A stretch of 64,000 nt of DNA from Zavarzinia marina (GTDB lineage: Bacteria; Pseudomonadota; Alphaproteobacteria; Zavarziniales; Zavarziniaceae), in NCBI RefSeq assembly GCF_021568905.1, contig NZ_JAKGSB010000004.1:124001-188000 (forward strand), read 5' to 3'. Positions 21,471 to 29,115 of the stretch are shown here, piece after piece. Positions within the stretch are counted from its first letter, which is position 1. Each line of letters starts with the position of its first letter. The notes beneath the pieces are model-generated. The model saw only the letters and a list, made by a program, of their open reading frames with translations, searched no databases and was not told the DNA's origin. Position numbers and translations under genes: made by a program.

Positions 21471-21586
21471 TCGAGACCCGCGCCCGCTGGCGCTACGCCC
21501 TCGCCGGCTTCCTTCTCGGAGGCCCGCTGTTCTACCTGATCGTCTGGGCGGGGCTTGCCGCCGTCAAGATCGCGGAGGGAGTGTGA
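21467..21586 (+). CDS. 39-residue single-pass membrane peptide
   Basis: ATG 21467 overlaps the previous stop (ATGA). A basic start (MIETRARWRYALAG) is followed by a transmembrane segment (FLLGGPLFYLIVWAGLAAV) and a short tail (KIAEGV), giving an N-in orientation by charge. The stop overlaps the next ATG. Function unknown. Confidence 0.45.
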   Translation: MIETRARWRYALAGFLLGGPLFYLIVWAGLAAVKIAEGV

Positions 21587-21780
21587 TGCTGACCGTCTCT
21601 GACCTCGCTTCTGTCTACTGGCGGTCCTGCCAAGACATGCGCCACGGCAACGACGCCAAGCGTCCCCTCGCCGCCGCCAACATCATCGGGCTCGCCCATG
21701 GCAAGGGGCCGGTGGCGGAGCGGGCACGGGCGGCCTCCGGCGAGGCGGCGGGCATTCTCAACAACAGCGACGCGGCGTGA
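21586..21780 (+). CDS. Small early protein, unknown
   Basis: 64 residues from ATG 21586, after GGAGGGAG. Sequence MLTVSDLASVYWRSCQDMRHGNDAKRP, then an alanine-rich helix (AAANIIGLAHG, VAERARAASGEAAGIL). Coupled to the previous gene by TGATG and ending nine bases before the Gp157 start. No domain recognised. Confidence 0.45.
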   Translation: MLTVSDLASVYWRSCQDMRHGNDAKRPLAAANIIGLAHGKGPVAERARAASGEAAGILNNSDAA

Positions 21781-21788
21781 GGTCCGAT

Positions 21789-22310
21789 ATGGGAAAGAAG
21801 CGCACACCCGATGCAGAGCGCGACCTTGTCAAGGAATTGGCGGCGGCTCGAATCCTCCGGGAAAGCCTCAAGGATTTCGGGGACGACGAAGACCTGATCC
21901 GAGACACCGTCGAGGGCGAGACCGACCTTCACGAGGCCATCGCGGCGGTCATCCATTCCATGGACGAAGACCAGATCATCGTTGATGGGATCGCGGTCAG
22001 GATCGACGCCCTCAAGGCTCGCCTGGATGCAGCCAAGGATCGCATCGGCCGCAAGCGGGCGCTGATCGAGCAGGCCATGACAATCGGCGAAATCAAGACG
22101 TTGCGTCTGCCCGAGGTAACACTGACCGTTTCCTCTACCCCGCGCACCGTCGACGTCACCGACGAGACCCTGATCCCGTCGCGGTTCTGGAAGCCTAAAG
22201 ACCCGACTCTCGACCGGGCGGCCCTGACGGAAGCCCTCAAGGGTGGCGAAGAAATCGAAGGTGCGCGGCTCGACAACGGCGGCATCAAGCTTACCATCCG
22301 GAGACAGTGA
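21789..22310 (+). CDS. Siphovirus Gp157-family protein
   Basis: 173 residues from ATG 21789 (GAGG six bases upstream). An N-terminal coiled coil (DGIAVRIDALKARLDAAKDRIGRKRALIEQAM) leads into the family signature: LRLPEVTLTVSSTPRTVDVTDE, IPSRFWKPKDPTLDRAALTEALKGGEEIEGARL, and NGGIKLTI at the end. Gp157 proteins are early phage proteins next to recombinases; one member has been linked to resistance of the host against phage. The gene ends one base before the Bet start, so the pair is likely co-produced. Confidence 0.75.
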   Translation: MGKKRTPDAERDLVKELAAARILRESLKDFGDDEDLIRDTVEGETDLHEAIAAVIHSMDEDQIIVDGIAVRIDALKARLDAAKDRIGRKRALIEQAMTIGEIKTLRLPEVTLTVSSTPRTVDVTDETLIPSRFWKPKDPTLDRAALTEALKGGEEIEGARLDNGGIKLTIRRQ

Positions 22311-22311
22311 A

Positions 22312-23277
22312 ATGAACCAGATCGCGACCATCGGGCGGCCGGGCGGCTTGCCGACGCTTAACGGAAATCAACTCGGCCTGGTGAGGCGAACCGTCGCCGC
22401 AGACCTGACGAACGACGAATTCGACATGTTCATCGTCATCGCCAATCGCGCTGGCCTCGACCCGTTCAAGAAGCAGATCCACGCCGTCGTCTACAACAAG
22501 AAGAACCCGGACAAGCGGAAGGTTTCCTTCATTACCGGCATCGACGGCTACCGCGCCATCGCCGCCCGCTCGGGCACCTATCGGCCGGACGAAGATCCGC
22601 CCCGCGTGGTAATCAGTGACGACCTCAAGAACCCCGATACCAACCCGCTCGGTATCGACTACGCCGATGTGACGGTCTGGCAGTACGGCGCCGACAAGGC
22701 GTGGCACAAGGTCACCGCCCGCGCCTATTGGGAGGAATACGCCCCCCTCAAGGAAGAGTGGCACGAGAACCGGGAAACCGGTCGTCGGGAACCGTCGGGG
22801 ATTTTTCGCCTGGATACGTCAGGAAACTGGGGCCGGATGCCCCGCCTGATGATCGCCAAGGTTGCCGAGGCCAATGCGCTTCGGAAGGGCTGGCCGGAAG
22901 ACCTCGGGGGGCTTTACGTCGACGCCGAAATGGACCGGGCGGGGATGATCGACATCACCCCTTCGGCTGTGGTCGAGAATGACGAGAGGGAGCGTCGGAT
23001 GGCCCTGATCGGCGGCGACGGAATCCTTGTCGCCTTCGATGAAACCGAAGGTCTCAAGTCCGTTCCCATCGGCCAGTTTGCCGACCGTTGCCTCGCATTC
23101 ATTCGCTCGTGCCCGAACAGCGGTACCCTCGCGTGGTGGCAGTCCTTCAATCGCGCCGGGCTCCAACAGTTCTGGGGCAAGAGCAAGGCCGACGCACTCG
23201 AAGTGAAGAAGGCGATCGAGGCGCGGGCCGACGAATTGGCGCAAGCCGAGGCCAACCAGGAAGCGGAGGCGCAGTAA
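22312..23277 (+). CDS. Bet/RecT-family single-strand annealing protein
   Basis: 321 residues from ATG 22312. The Bet signature is clear: NDEFDMFIVIANRAGLDPFKKQIHAVVY, VSFITGIDGYRAIAARSGTY, AWHKVTARAYWEEYAP, and WGRMPRLMIAKVAEANALRKGWPEDLGGLY. The protein anneals complementary single strands during recombination-dependent phage replication. The C-terminal 100 residues (FADRCLAFIRSCPNSGTLAWWQSF...) are less typical, ending in a charged helix. No exonuclease partner is encoded nearby; an SSB gene follows after four bases. Confidence 0.85.
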   Translation: MNQIATIGRPGGLPTLNGNQLGLVRRTVAADLTNDEFDMFIVIANRAGLDPFKKQIHAVVYNKKNPDKRKVSFITGIDGYRAIAARSGTYRPDEDPPRVVISDDLKNPDTNPLGIDYADVTVWQYGADKAWHKVTARAYWEEYAPLKEEWHENRETGRREPSGIFRLDTSGNWGRMPRLMIAKVAEANALRKGWPEDLGGLYVDAEMDRAGMIDITPSAVVENDERERRMALIGGDGILVAFDETEGLKSVPIGQFADRCLAFIRSCPNSGTLAWWQSFNRAGLQQFWGKSKADALEVKKAIEARADELAQAEANQEAEAQ

Positions 23278-23281
23278 CGCC

Positions 23282-23734
23282 ATGTCCAGCGTGAACAAGG
23301 CAACAATCCTGGGCAATCTCGGGCGCGATCCCGAGACCCGGTCCATGCAGGACGGAACGCAGATCGTCTCCCTCTCCGTCGCTACCTCCCAGACATGGAA
23401 GGACAAAAACACGGGTGAACGGCGCGAGGCGACCGAATGGCACCGCGTGGTGATCTTCAACGAGGGCTTGGGGAAGATCGCCGTCCAGTACCTCCGCAAG
23501 GGCAGCAAGGTCTACCTGGAAGGCGAGATCAAAACCCGGAAGTGGCAGGACCAGGGCGGGCAGGACCGCTATTCGACCGAGATCGTGCTGGGCCGGTTCG
23601 GCGGCGCGCTCGTGTTGCTCGACGGCAGGCAGGATGGCGGGGAAGAGCGACAGACGACGGGCGATGGATCGTTGGGAGGGTATCAGCCGGGGAAGGCTGG
23701 TCCACTCGATGACCTCGACAGCATTCCATTTTAG
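23282..23734 (+). CDS. ssb: Single-stranded DNA-binding protein
   Basis: 150 residues. Complete OB-fold: NKATILGNLGRDPETR, IVSLSVATSQTWKDKNTGERREATEWHRVVIF, YLRKGSKVYLEGEIKTRKW, and YSTEIVLG. The C-terminal acidic tip DDLDSIPF, used to recruit partners, is present. Length is slightly below typical host SSB. Placed just after Bet, consistent with annealing-based recombination. Confidence 0.9.
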   Translation: MSSVNKATILGNLGRDPETRSMQDGTQIVSLSVATSQTWKDKNTGERREATEWHRVVIFNEGLGKIAVQYLRKGSKVYLEGEIKTRKWQDQGGQDRYSTEIVLGRFGGALVLLDGRQDGGEERQTTGDGSLGGYQPGKAGPLDDLDSIPF

Positions 23735-23744
23735 GAGTCACGTG

Positions 23745-24098
23745 ATGCTCCCCCGCCGCAAGCCCAACCGGTCAGGAATCCGAGACAACGACGGTCCCAT
23801 TCGATCGCCGGCCCACCTCGCCCATGTCAGGGGCTTCGTCTGTGTCGCCTTCAAGAGCGGCGAGTGTGAAGGCCGTATCGAGGCCGCTCACTATCGGTCG
23901 GCCGCGAACGCGGGGACGGGCGTGAAGCCGGGCGACGAGTGGGTCTTCCCGGCCTGCGCCAAGCATCACCAAGAGCAGCACCGGATCGGCCAGCCCGCAT
24001 TCGAGGCCAAGTACGGCGTCGATCTTGCGAAGGAATGCGAGGCGCTGGCGAGGTCTTCCGCGCACATCCGCCGCGCCAAGCAAGAGCGGGGGCGGTGA
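23745..24098 (+). CDS. HNH-type phage protein (DUF968-like)
   Basis: 117 residues from ATG 23745. HLAHVRGFVCVAF, CEGRIEAAHYRS, KPGDEWVFPACAKHHQEQH and GQPAFEAKYGVDL follow the order of small phage HNH/Rap/DUF968 nucleases. The conserved HH pair and upstream AH give the metal-binding triad. Some members act on recombination intermediates. A four-base GTGATG context links it to the SSB gene. Nuclease activity is inferred from the motif. Confidence 0.6.
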   Translation: MLPRRKPNRSGIRDNDGPIRSPAHLAHVRGFVCVAFKSGECEGRIEAAHYRSAANAGTGVKPGDEWVFPACAKHHQEQHRIGQPAFEAKYGVDLAKECEALARSSAHIRRAKQERGR

Positions 24099-24541
24099 TG
24101 GCCAAGGGGTACTTCGCCAAGCACCTCGGCGCCCTCCGCCCGGCCGACGAGGACGCGGAGGCGATCATGCGGGCCATCGCCATGGGCGAGTGCGTCGAGA
24201 TCACTGTTCAGCGGAAGCGGAACCCGAGGCATCACCGGAAGCTGTTCGCCTTGCTCGGGATCGTGGTCGAGAACACGGATGGACGGTGGCCGAACTCCAC
24301 GGCCCTTCTCGAAGACCTCAAGATGGCCATCGGCCTGTTCGAGAAGCGCGTGTCGATCAAGGGGCCGGTCTACTACGTGCCCAAGTCGATTTCGTTCGCG
24401 TCGATGGATCAGGCGGAGTTTTCGAAGGTCTACAGCCAGATGGTCGACGTCATCGTGGCGCGGATCCTGCCGGGGGTAGACCGCGCGGACTTGGAACGAG
24501 AGGTGATGCAGATGATTGAGCCTGGGAGGATGGTGGGATGA
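24098..24541 (+). CDS. DUF1367-family phage protein
   Basis: 147 residues from ATG 24098, overlapping the upstream stop by one base. Key parts: MAKGYFAKHLGALRPADEDAEAIMRAI, EITVQRKRNPRHHRKLFALLGIVVEN, and YYVPKSISFASMDQAEFSKVYSQMVDVI, as in DUF1367 (HxRHHRKLFA pattern). These proteins lie beside HNH/NinB genes in recombination modules; function unknown. ATGA coupling continues to the next gene. Confidence 0.7.
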   Translation: MAKGYFAKHLGALRPADEDAEAIMRAIAMGECVEITVQRKRNPRHHRKLFALLGIVVENTDGRWPNSTALLEDLKMAIGLFEKRVSIKGPVYYVPKSISFASMDQAEFSKVYSQMVDVIVARILPGVDRADLEREVMQMIEPGRMVG

Positions 24542-24711
24542 CGCAGGATGTCACCTTTATCGTTACCGCCGAGAAAAAAGGCAGGCGTCACATCCACGTC
24601 GGCTATCCGGATGGGACCAAGGAGGTCTTCTCCCTTCCCAGATCCGATGCTGTGAGGCTGGGGCAAGCGCTGATCGACGATAGTACCGAAGCCCGGAGGA
24701 TCAAGGGATGA
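24538..24711 (+). CDS. Small early protein, unknown
   Basis: 57 residues. Beta-like start (DVTFIVTAEKKGRRHIHVGYPDGTKEVFSL) and a short helix (SDAVRLGQALIDDSTEARRIK). It is overlapped at both ends by four bases (ATGA) with its neighbours, which argues for a real gene. No family recognised. Confidence 0.5.
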   Translation: MTQDVTFIVTAEKKGRRHIHVGYPDGTKEVFSLPRSDAVRLGQALIDDSTEARRIKG

Positions 24712-24890
24712 CCCCCGAGGACATCGCCCGCCGCTGGCTGGCCGGGGAGGATGACCTCCCATGGGAGAGGGTGCTCACCGGCCTCTGGTCACTCGGTCGC
24801 AGGGGCTTGGTGAAGCGGATCTATATCCGGGAGCGGGAGCAATTCGCGTGGGTCCCGGCAACGATGGAGGTTCCGTCATGGATGAAGTGA
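24708..24890 (+). CDS. Small early protein, winged-helix-like
   Basis: 60 residues: TPEDIARRWLAGEDDLPWERVLTGLWSLGRRGLVKRIYIREREQFAWV. The helix-turn-helix followed by a beta wing (KRIYIREREQFAWV) could bind DNA. Overlaps the previous gene by ATGA and the next by 13 bases. Function unknown. Confidence 0.45.
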   Translation: MTPEDIARRWLAGEDDLPWERVLTGLWSLGRRGLVKRIYIREREQFAWVPATMEVPSWMK

Positions 24891-25915
24891 AGATCCCCGC
24901 CGCTGCGATCGAGGCCGCAGCCAAAGCAATCTGGGAAAGCGCAGATGATGAAATTGGCTGGGATGCGACATTGCTGCTGCCGGCCATGTCCCAGCAAGTT
25001 GAATTCGTCCGGGAAGAGGCCCACGCGGCTATCAGCGCAGCTCTTCCGCACTTCCCAGGCTATCAAGAGCCCATTCTTTCGGCTGTTGAGCGCATCTTCC
25101 GAGAACATGGATTGGCGGTACCATCGGACGCAACCATGCGCATCGCCCTTGCCGCAGGCGTCGCTGTGATGACGTCACTGTCCGAGCGCCATGATCGGGT
25201 TTATGACGATGGGTACGCCGCCGGGCAGGAGTCGATGCGGACCGACCTGCGCCTTGTCCTGGCCAACCTTCGCTGGCTGGAAGAGTGTACCGGAGAGACG
25301 CTCGAAGGCGAAGACGCGACGGTGGTCAGGCAAATCGAAGCCGATCTTGACGGCGCCAATCTTGACCGTGACCCGGATGATGACGCCCAGCCACTGACTG
25401 AGGCGGAAGCCCTCAAGGTGGCGCGCAACGCGTTAATTCATGCGCGTGACAATCTGACGCCACACCCTGACCAGATGCTAGACGAGGCCCTTGCTAAGAT
25501 CGATGCGGTCGCAGGTCATGTAGGCAGTCCGTGCCCGATCCCAATGATTTTGCATTGCCCGTTCTGCCACCAGCAGCACATAGACGCGCCGAGTCCGGGT
25601 TGGAATAACCCGTCGCATCGCTCTCACCTTTGCTCGTGCTGCGGCACGATTTGGCGGCCCGCCGATGTTCCAACCACCGGTGTCTTCGCCATCAAGACAA
25701 AGGGCACCGCAGATCGGATGATCGACGCTCGCAGACCAATCGCTGAATTAGAGGCTGGCGCCGAGAACGCCAGGTTGATCGACGCGCTTACCAAGATCGA
25801 GCGCGTCTACTGGATTGAGGGCAAAGAAGACGGTTGGCGCGCCACGAAAATGAGGGCGCTCGCCTCAGAAGCTCTCGCCCAGATCAACGCCCTCTTGGGC
25901 GGAGAGGGGGAGTGA
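24878..25915 (+). CDS. Early protein with C-terminal zinc ribbon
   Basis: 345 residues from ATG 24878. The N-terminal 150 residues are helical (IPAAAIEAAAKAIWESADDE, AISAALPHFPGYQEPILSAVERIF). A zinc ribbon at about residues 225-255 has CPFCHQQHID and HLCSCCGTIW, a pattern frequent in phage proteins acting near nucleic acids. The end SEALAQINALLGGEGE closely resembles the end of the next protein. Composition is less GC-rich than the replication genes. No enzymatic motif visible. Confidence 0.5.
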   Translation: MDEVKIPAAAIEAAAKAIWESADDEIGWDATLLLPAMSQQVEFVREEAHAAISAALPHFPGYQEPILSAVERIFREHGLAVPSDATMRIALAAGVAVMTSLSERHDRVYDDGYAAGQESMRTDLRLVLANLRWLEECTGETLEGEDATVVRQIEADLDGANLDRDPDDDAQPLTEAEALKVARNALIHARDNLTPHPDQMLDEALAKIDAVAGHVGSPCPIPMILHCPFCHQQHIDAPSPGWNNPSHRSHLCSCCGTIWRPADVPTTGVFAIKTKGTADRMIDARRPIAELEAGAENARLIDALTKIERVYWIEGKEDGWRATKMRALASEALAQINALLGGEGE

Positions 25916-26538
25916 TGATGACCGAGCGCAACAATTACCTCTTGATGAAGCGCGGCCTCTATTATCGGCCGGCGGCGCAGGGGTATACCAGCATCAAGGA
26001 TGAGGCCGGGCGCTACTCGGCCAGCGCCGCCACTCCCGAAGATGGTGTAACGGCCATCCACGAGGATGCCGCCCTCGAATATTCGCCGGCGGGCAACATC
26101 GAAGTCGCGGCGCCTCATGCAACCGCTAAGGTCGCAGCGATGAAGGCGGAGATTGCGCGCCTCAAGGCGGTCTATTCGAGCCTGAACGACGACGTGATGC
26201 AAATCCTTGGCAAGGCGCTCGGATTTCCCTGGTACGCGGACGATCAGACCACGTTTCCGGGCGCGACCAAAGCCGATGGCATTTGTCCTGGTGAGCAGGT
26301 AGCGGAAAGCATGGCTGAGTTTGCGGCCAAACGGATTGCAAAAAGCGATGACACCATCCGCGCCCTGCGTATGACGATCACGGCGGCGCGGGAGGCACTC
26401 GAAGAATCCAAGGCTCTTGTCGAACATATCCAAGAGTTCGGAGGTGTCATGGATCGAATTTTCGTCGATGCAGCGGACGAGACGGTACGGCGGGCCATGG
26501 CTGAAATCGACACCCTCTTGGGCGGGAAGGAGGGGTGA
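25915..26538 (+). CDS. Early phage protein, unknown
   Basis: 207 residues from ATG 25915 (TGATGATG, overlapping the previous stop). The N-terminal part (NYLLMKRGLYYRPAAQGYTSIKDEAGRYSA) suits a small beta domain often seen in phage early proteins. The C-terminal half is coiled coil (TIRALRMTITAAREALEESKALVEHIQEFG, VRRAMAEIDTLLGG). The last codons share a CCCTCTTGGGCGG stretch with the previous gene. Function unknown. Confidence 0.45.
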   Translation: MMTERNNYLLMKRGLYYRPAAQGYTSIKDEAGRYSASAATPEDGVTAIHEDAALEYSPAGNIEVAAPHATAKVAAMKAEIARLKAVYSSLNDDVMQILGKALGFPWYADDQTTFPGATKADGICPGEQVAESMAEFAAKRIAKSDDTIRALRMTITAAREALEESKALVEHIQEFGGVMDRIFVDAADETVRRAMAEIDTLLGGKEG

Positions 26539-26540
26539 TT

Positions 26541-26750
26541 ATGAAACCGTGGGAAAACTACGATAAAGCTGCGGCAATGGAGCCAAAGCCAGATGCTCTT
26601 CTTAAAGACAATCCCAGCGGAATGTATTGCCGTGCTTGTCGGGCTTGTGGAGTTAGTCATTGTGCGCATGTCGAATACTGCAACGGCATGGAGCGCATGA
26701 AATCAAATCCTGACTATGAAAATACCCTCTTGAATGAAAGGATGAAGTGA
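26541..26750 (+). CDS. Cysteine-rich small protein in a low-GC islet
   Basis: 69 residues from ATG 26541, with AAGGAGG about eight bases upstream. Contains CRACRACG, HCAHVEYC, likely zinc ligands. The coding sequence is clearly less GC-rich than its surroundings, with AAA/AAT/TTT codons, pointing to separate acquisition. The stop overlaps the next ATG. Function unknown. Confidence 0.5.
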   Translation: MKPWENYDKAAAMEPKPDALLKDNPSGMYCRACRACGVSHCAHVEYCNGMERMKSNPDYENTLLNERMK

Positions 26751-26977
26751 TGAAGCGAGTTCTCCTCGGTATAGACGGCAACTGCGGTTTTGCCCTTCTA
26801 GGCGCCAATCTCCAAGAAGGCGAAGTTGAGTTTGTTGAGGTTCCACCTGCTGACGGTTCTCGTTCTCTTGCGGAACGTCAGTCGTGGGCAGCAACCCAAG
26901 CCTACCGCCGCTTACAGAAACGGCTTGATGAACAATTTTTGTATATCCTTGACCAGAGCCATCCGCGTTCCTGCTGA
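26750..26977 (+). CDS. Small early protein in the low-GC islet
   Basis: 75 residues. MKRVLLGIDGNCGFALLGANLQEGEVEFVEV has an alternating beta pattern, followed by a helix (AERQSWAATQAYRRLQKRLDEQF). The low-GC composition continues from the upstream gene. Coupled by TGATG. Small phage proteins with FALxGxNLQEGE occur in other alphaproteobacterial phages; function unknown. Confidence 0.5.
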   Translation: MKRVLLGIDGNCGFALLGANLQEGEVEFVEVPPADGSRSLAERQSWAATQAYRRLQKRLDEQFLYILDQSHPRSC

Positions 26978-26994
26978 TCCGGGGAAACACAACC

Positions 26995-27351
26995 ATGACC
27001 GCTGACCTCCCCACCCTTCGCGCCCTCGTCTCCCGGCTGGAAGCGGGGGAACAAACGGGGGCTCTTGCCGATGGTATCCACGGCGCCCTCTGCCCTGATG
27101 AATACCACCTTCAGCCTGCCGTCTTCGACGCGCTTCTGCGCGCTTCTGTCGACGGGGCCATCGCCTTCACCGAGGCCGTGCTGCCGGGATGGGTTTACGG
27201 CGTCGGGATCAAAGAAGATTTCGGGGCCACCGGGTGGGTGCAGCCCCCGAAAACGGCCCGGGAGTATCCGGCGAGCGTTGCCGATGCCCCTGCCACCGCT
27301 CTGCTCCAGGCTGCGCTCAAGGCCAAGATCGCGGAAATGGAGGCCACATGA
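26995..27351 (+). CDS. Conserved early phage protein
   Basis: 118 residues. LPTLRALVSRLEAGEQTGALADGIHGAL, VDGAIAFTEAVLPGWVYGVGIKEDF and a C-terminal helix TALLQAALKAKIAEME. The central W-x-Y-G-V motif recurs in a family of small phage proteins without known function. Composition returns to high GC. The stop overlaps the next ATG. Confidence 0.5.
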   Translation: MTADLPTLRALVSRLEAGEQTGALADGIHGALCPDEYHLQPAVFDALLRASVDGAIAFTEAVLPGWVYGVGIKEDFGATGWVQPPKTAREYPASVADAPATALLQAALKAKIAEMEAT

Positions 27352-27449
27352 CCCCACCAACCTGCCATAAGTGCCGCGTCGAGATGCACCCGGGGACGGC
27401 GCCCGGTGATTCCGCGACCACCCATGTTCTCATGCCGATGCGGGGGTGA
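27348..27449 (+). CDS. 33-residue CxxC peptide
   Basis: ATG 27348 overlaps the previous stop, and its stop overlaps the next ATG. Sequence MTPPTCHKCRVEMHPGTAPG ends MPMRG. The CHKC pair could bind zinc as half a knuckle in a dimer. Tight coupling is the main evidence that it is translated. Confidence 0.4.
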   Translation: MTPPTCHKCRVEMHPGTAPGDSATTHVLMPMRG

Positions 27450-27862
27450 TGATGCAGGTCAATCGCTACCTCACCGACAAGCATTTCGATCGCATCGATC
27501 ATGCCCTCGGGCGCCCCGTCGATCCGCTTGCCGAAACGTATCGAAACCATTTCGCGGTGGGCGCCGGCAGCGCGGAATGCCTGGTCATGATGGCGTCGGA
27601 TCATTGGCGTGATGATGGGATAGCCGGCGATCTTCGAATGATGTCCGTCACCCCGGCCGGCCGCGCGGCGCTGGCGGAACATCTGCGACAGATCGGCGAT
27701 CGACACCGCCTCTATGTCGTCACTTTCAACGGCATCGAAATGACGGCGGTCGCCACCAGTCACGCCAAGGCCCGCTACGCCAAATGGCTGGATATGTACG
27801 ATCTCGCCCCGGACCTGACCTTCGGCGAATTCGCCCGGCGCAGCCGGGTGCGACTGATGTAG
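27449..27862 (+). CDS. Early phage protein, unknown
   Basis: 137 residues from ATG 27449 (TGATG). Two parts: a helical N-terminus (VNRYLTDKHFDRIDHALGRP, AETYRNHFAVGAGS) with SDHWRDDGIAGDLRMMSVTPAGRAALAEHL, resembling a small DNA-binding or restriction-alleviation fold, and a C-terminal strand/helix unit (HRLYVVTFNGIEMTAVATSHAKARYAKW) of the type that handles membrane or nucleotide binding in other phages. No catalytic residues are obvious. Confidence 0.45.
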   Translation: MMQVNRYLTDKHFDRIDHALGRPVDPLAETYRNHFAVGAGSAECLVMMASDHWRDDGIAGDLRMMSVTPAGRAALAEHLRQIGDRHRLYVVTFNGIEMTAVATSHAKARYAKWLDMYDLAPDLTFGEFARRSRVRLM

Positions 27863-27872
27863 CGGCATTGCC

Positions 27873-28064
27873 ATGAAATCCGCCTCGATCACCGCCGTCA
27901 GCCGCGCCATCGCCGCGATGCGGAAGCACGGCATCCCCATCGGCGGTGTTCGCATCCGGCCCGACGGGTCGGTTGACATCTTGACGGAGGCGCCAACCGA
28001 GGCGCCAGATGATGATCTTGACGCGGAGCTGGAGCAATGGAGACGGAAGGTTGGCAAAGGTTGA
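27873..28064 (+). CDS. Small protein before integrase, excisionase-position
   Basis: 63 residues. KSASITAVSRAIAAMRKHGIPIGGVRIRPDGSVDILTEAP has the pattern of short alphaproteobacterial phage proteins that directly precede integrases. Position suggests a recombination directionality factor, though a winged helix is not certain. Its last 14 bases overlap the chosen integrase start. Confidence 0.5.
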   Translation: MKSASITAVSRAIAAMRKHGIPIGGVRIRPDGSVDILTEAPTEAPDDDLDAELEQWRRKVGKG

Positions 28065-29106
28065 TCTTGAATCCGTCCACCGCGTCACGGCGCGCGGCAA
28101 GGTCTATTACTACGCATGGCGCGGCAAAGGCGCCCCCCGCCTCCACGCGAAGCCGGGTACGAAAGCCTTTGTGGAGGAACTGGCCGAAGCCCTGAGGGGG
28201 CGGCGAGAACCCGACACGAGCCGGCTGACCGGCGTCATCGCTTCCTACAAGGCAAGCCACTATTGGCAGAAGCTGGCGCCGACGACGCGCGCCGCATGGG
28301 GCCTCTGGCTCGACCGGATCGACGAGCATTTCGGCAAGTTGACGATCCGCCAATTCGATCGACCGCAGATCCGACCGGACATCATCGCGTGGCGCGATGG
28401 ATGGGCGCACAAGCCGCGATCGGCCGACATGGCCATCCAGGTGCTGTCGCGCCTTCTGGCGTTCGCCGTGTCGCCCAAGGGCCTCATTCTGACGAACCCC
28501 TGCATCGGTCTGGACCAACTCTATGAGGTCGATCGGTCGTCCATCGTCTGGGCCGCAGCCGACTTCGCGCGCCTGGAGGCCATCGCATCGCCCGAGGTAT
28601 TCGCGGCGGCGCGCCTGGCGGCCCTGACGGGACTTCGGCGGGGCGACGTGCTGCGCCTGTCATGGTCGCACGTCGGGCCGCTGGCGATCGAGATGCGGAC
28701 GGCGAAGAGCGGCGGGCGGCGAACCGCGCTGATCCCGCTCTACGCCGAACTCCGCGACTTCCTCGATCACACGCCCAGGGCAGCGACGACGGTGCTGGTC
28801 AACAGCCACGGCCGCCCATGGGGATCGGGCTTTTCCGCGAGCTGGCAGCGCACGATCAAGCGCGCCGGCCTCGATCTCCATTTCCACGATTTGCGCGGCA
28901 CCGCCGCGACACGCCTCTATGTCGCTGGCTTCAAAAACCGCGAGATCGCGGAGATCCTGGGCTGGGGAGAGGATAGCGTCGAGCGGCTCATTGACCGTTA
29001 CGTCAAGCGGGACGAACTGATTCTGGACCGCATCAGGCGTCTCGATCAGAACACCAGCGGAACGAGCCCTGTAAAACGCCCTGTAAAACGCCCTGTGGAC
29101 AAGTGA
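28051..29106 (+). CDS. int: Tyrosine integrase
   Basis: 351 residues. A TTG at 28051 with GGAAGG upstream gives the typical N-terminus (AKVDLESVHRVTARGKVYYYAWRGKGAP); an ATG frame from 28009 would add unrelated residues. SAM-like core-binding domain at about 55-165. Catalytic residues: Arg in ALTGLRRGDVLRL, Lys in RTAKSGGRR, HxxR in HFHDLRGTAA, the late His/Trp position in LGWGEDSVERL, and Tyr in IDRYVKRD. It ends ten bases before the tRNA-Pro 3' end, the attachment site. Confidence 0.9.
   Translation: MAKVDLESVHRVTARGKVYYYAWRGKGAPRLHAKPGTKAFVEELAEALRGRREPDTSRLTGVIASYKASHYWQKLAPTTRAAWGLWLDRIDEHFGKLTIRQFDRPQIRPDIIAWRDGWAHKPRSADMAIQVLSRLLAFAVSPKGLILTNPCIGLDQLYEVDRSSIVWAAADFARLEAIASPEVFAAARLAALTGLRRGDVLRLSWSHVGPLAIEMRTAKSGGRRTALIPLYAELRDFLDHTPRAATTVLVNSHGRPWGSGFSASWQRTIKRAGLDLHFHDLRGTAATRLYVAGFKNREIAEILGWGEDSVERLIDRYVKRDELILDRIRRLDQNTSGTSPVKRPVKRPVDK
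29067..29100 (+). repeat. 12-bp tandem repeat in integrase 3' end
   Basis: CCCTGTAAAACG occurs at 29067-29078 and 29079-29090, and CCCTGTGGAC follows. It encodes a PVKRPVKRPVDK tail and lies within 50 bases of the attachment site, so it might serve as arm-type binding sites. Confidence 0.45.
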
Positions 29107-29115
29107 GCTAAGTAT

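Noticed and set aside
28009-28050. Longer integrase start
   Set aside because: The added residues do not fit the family; TTG 28051 gives the usual AKVDLE-like N-terminus and has an SD.
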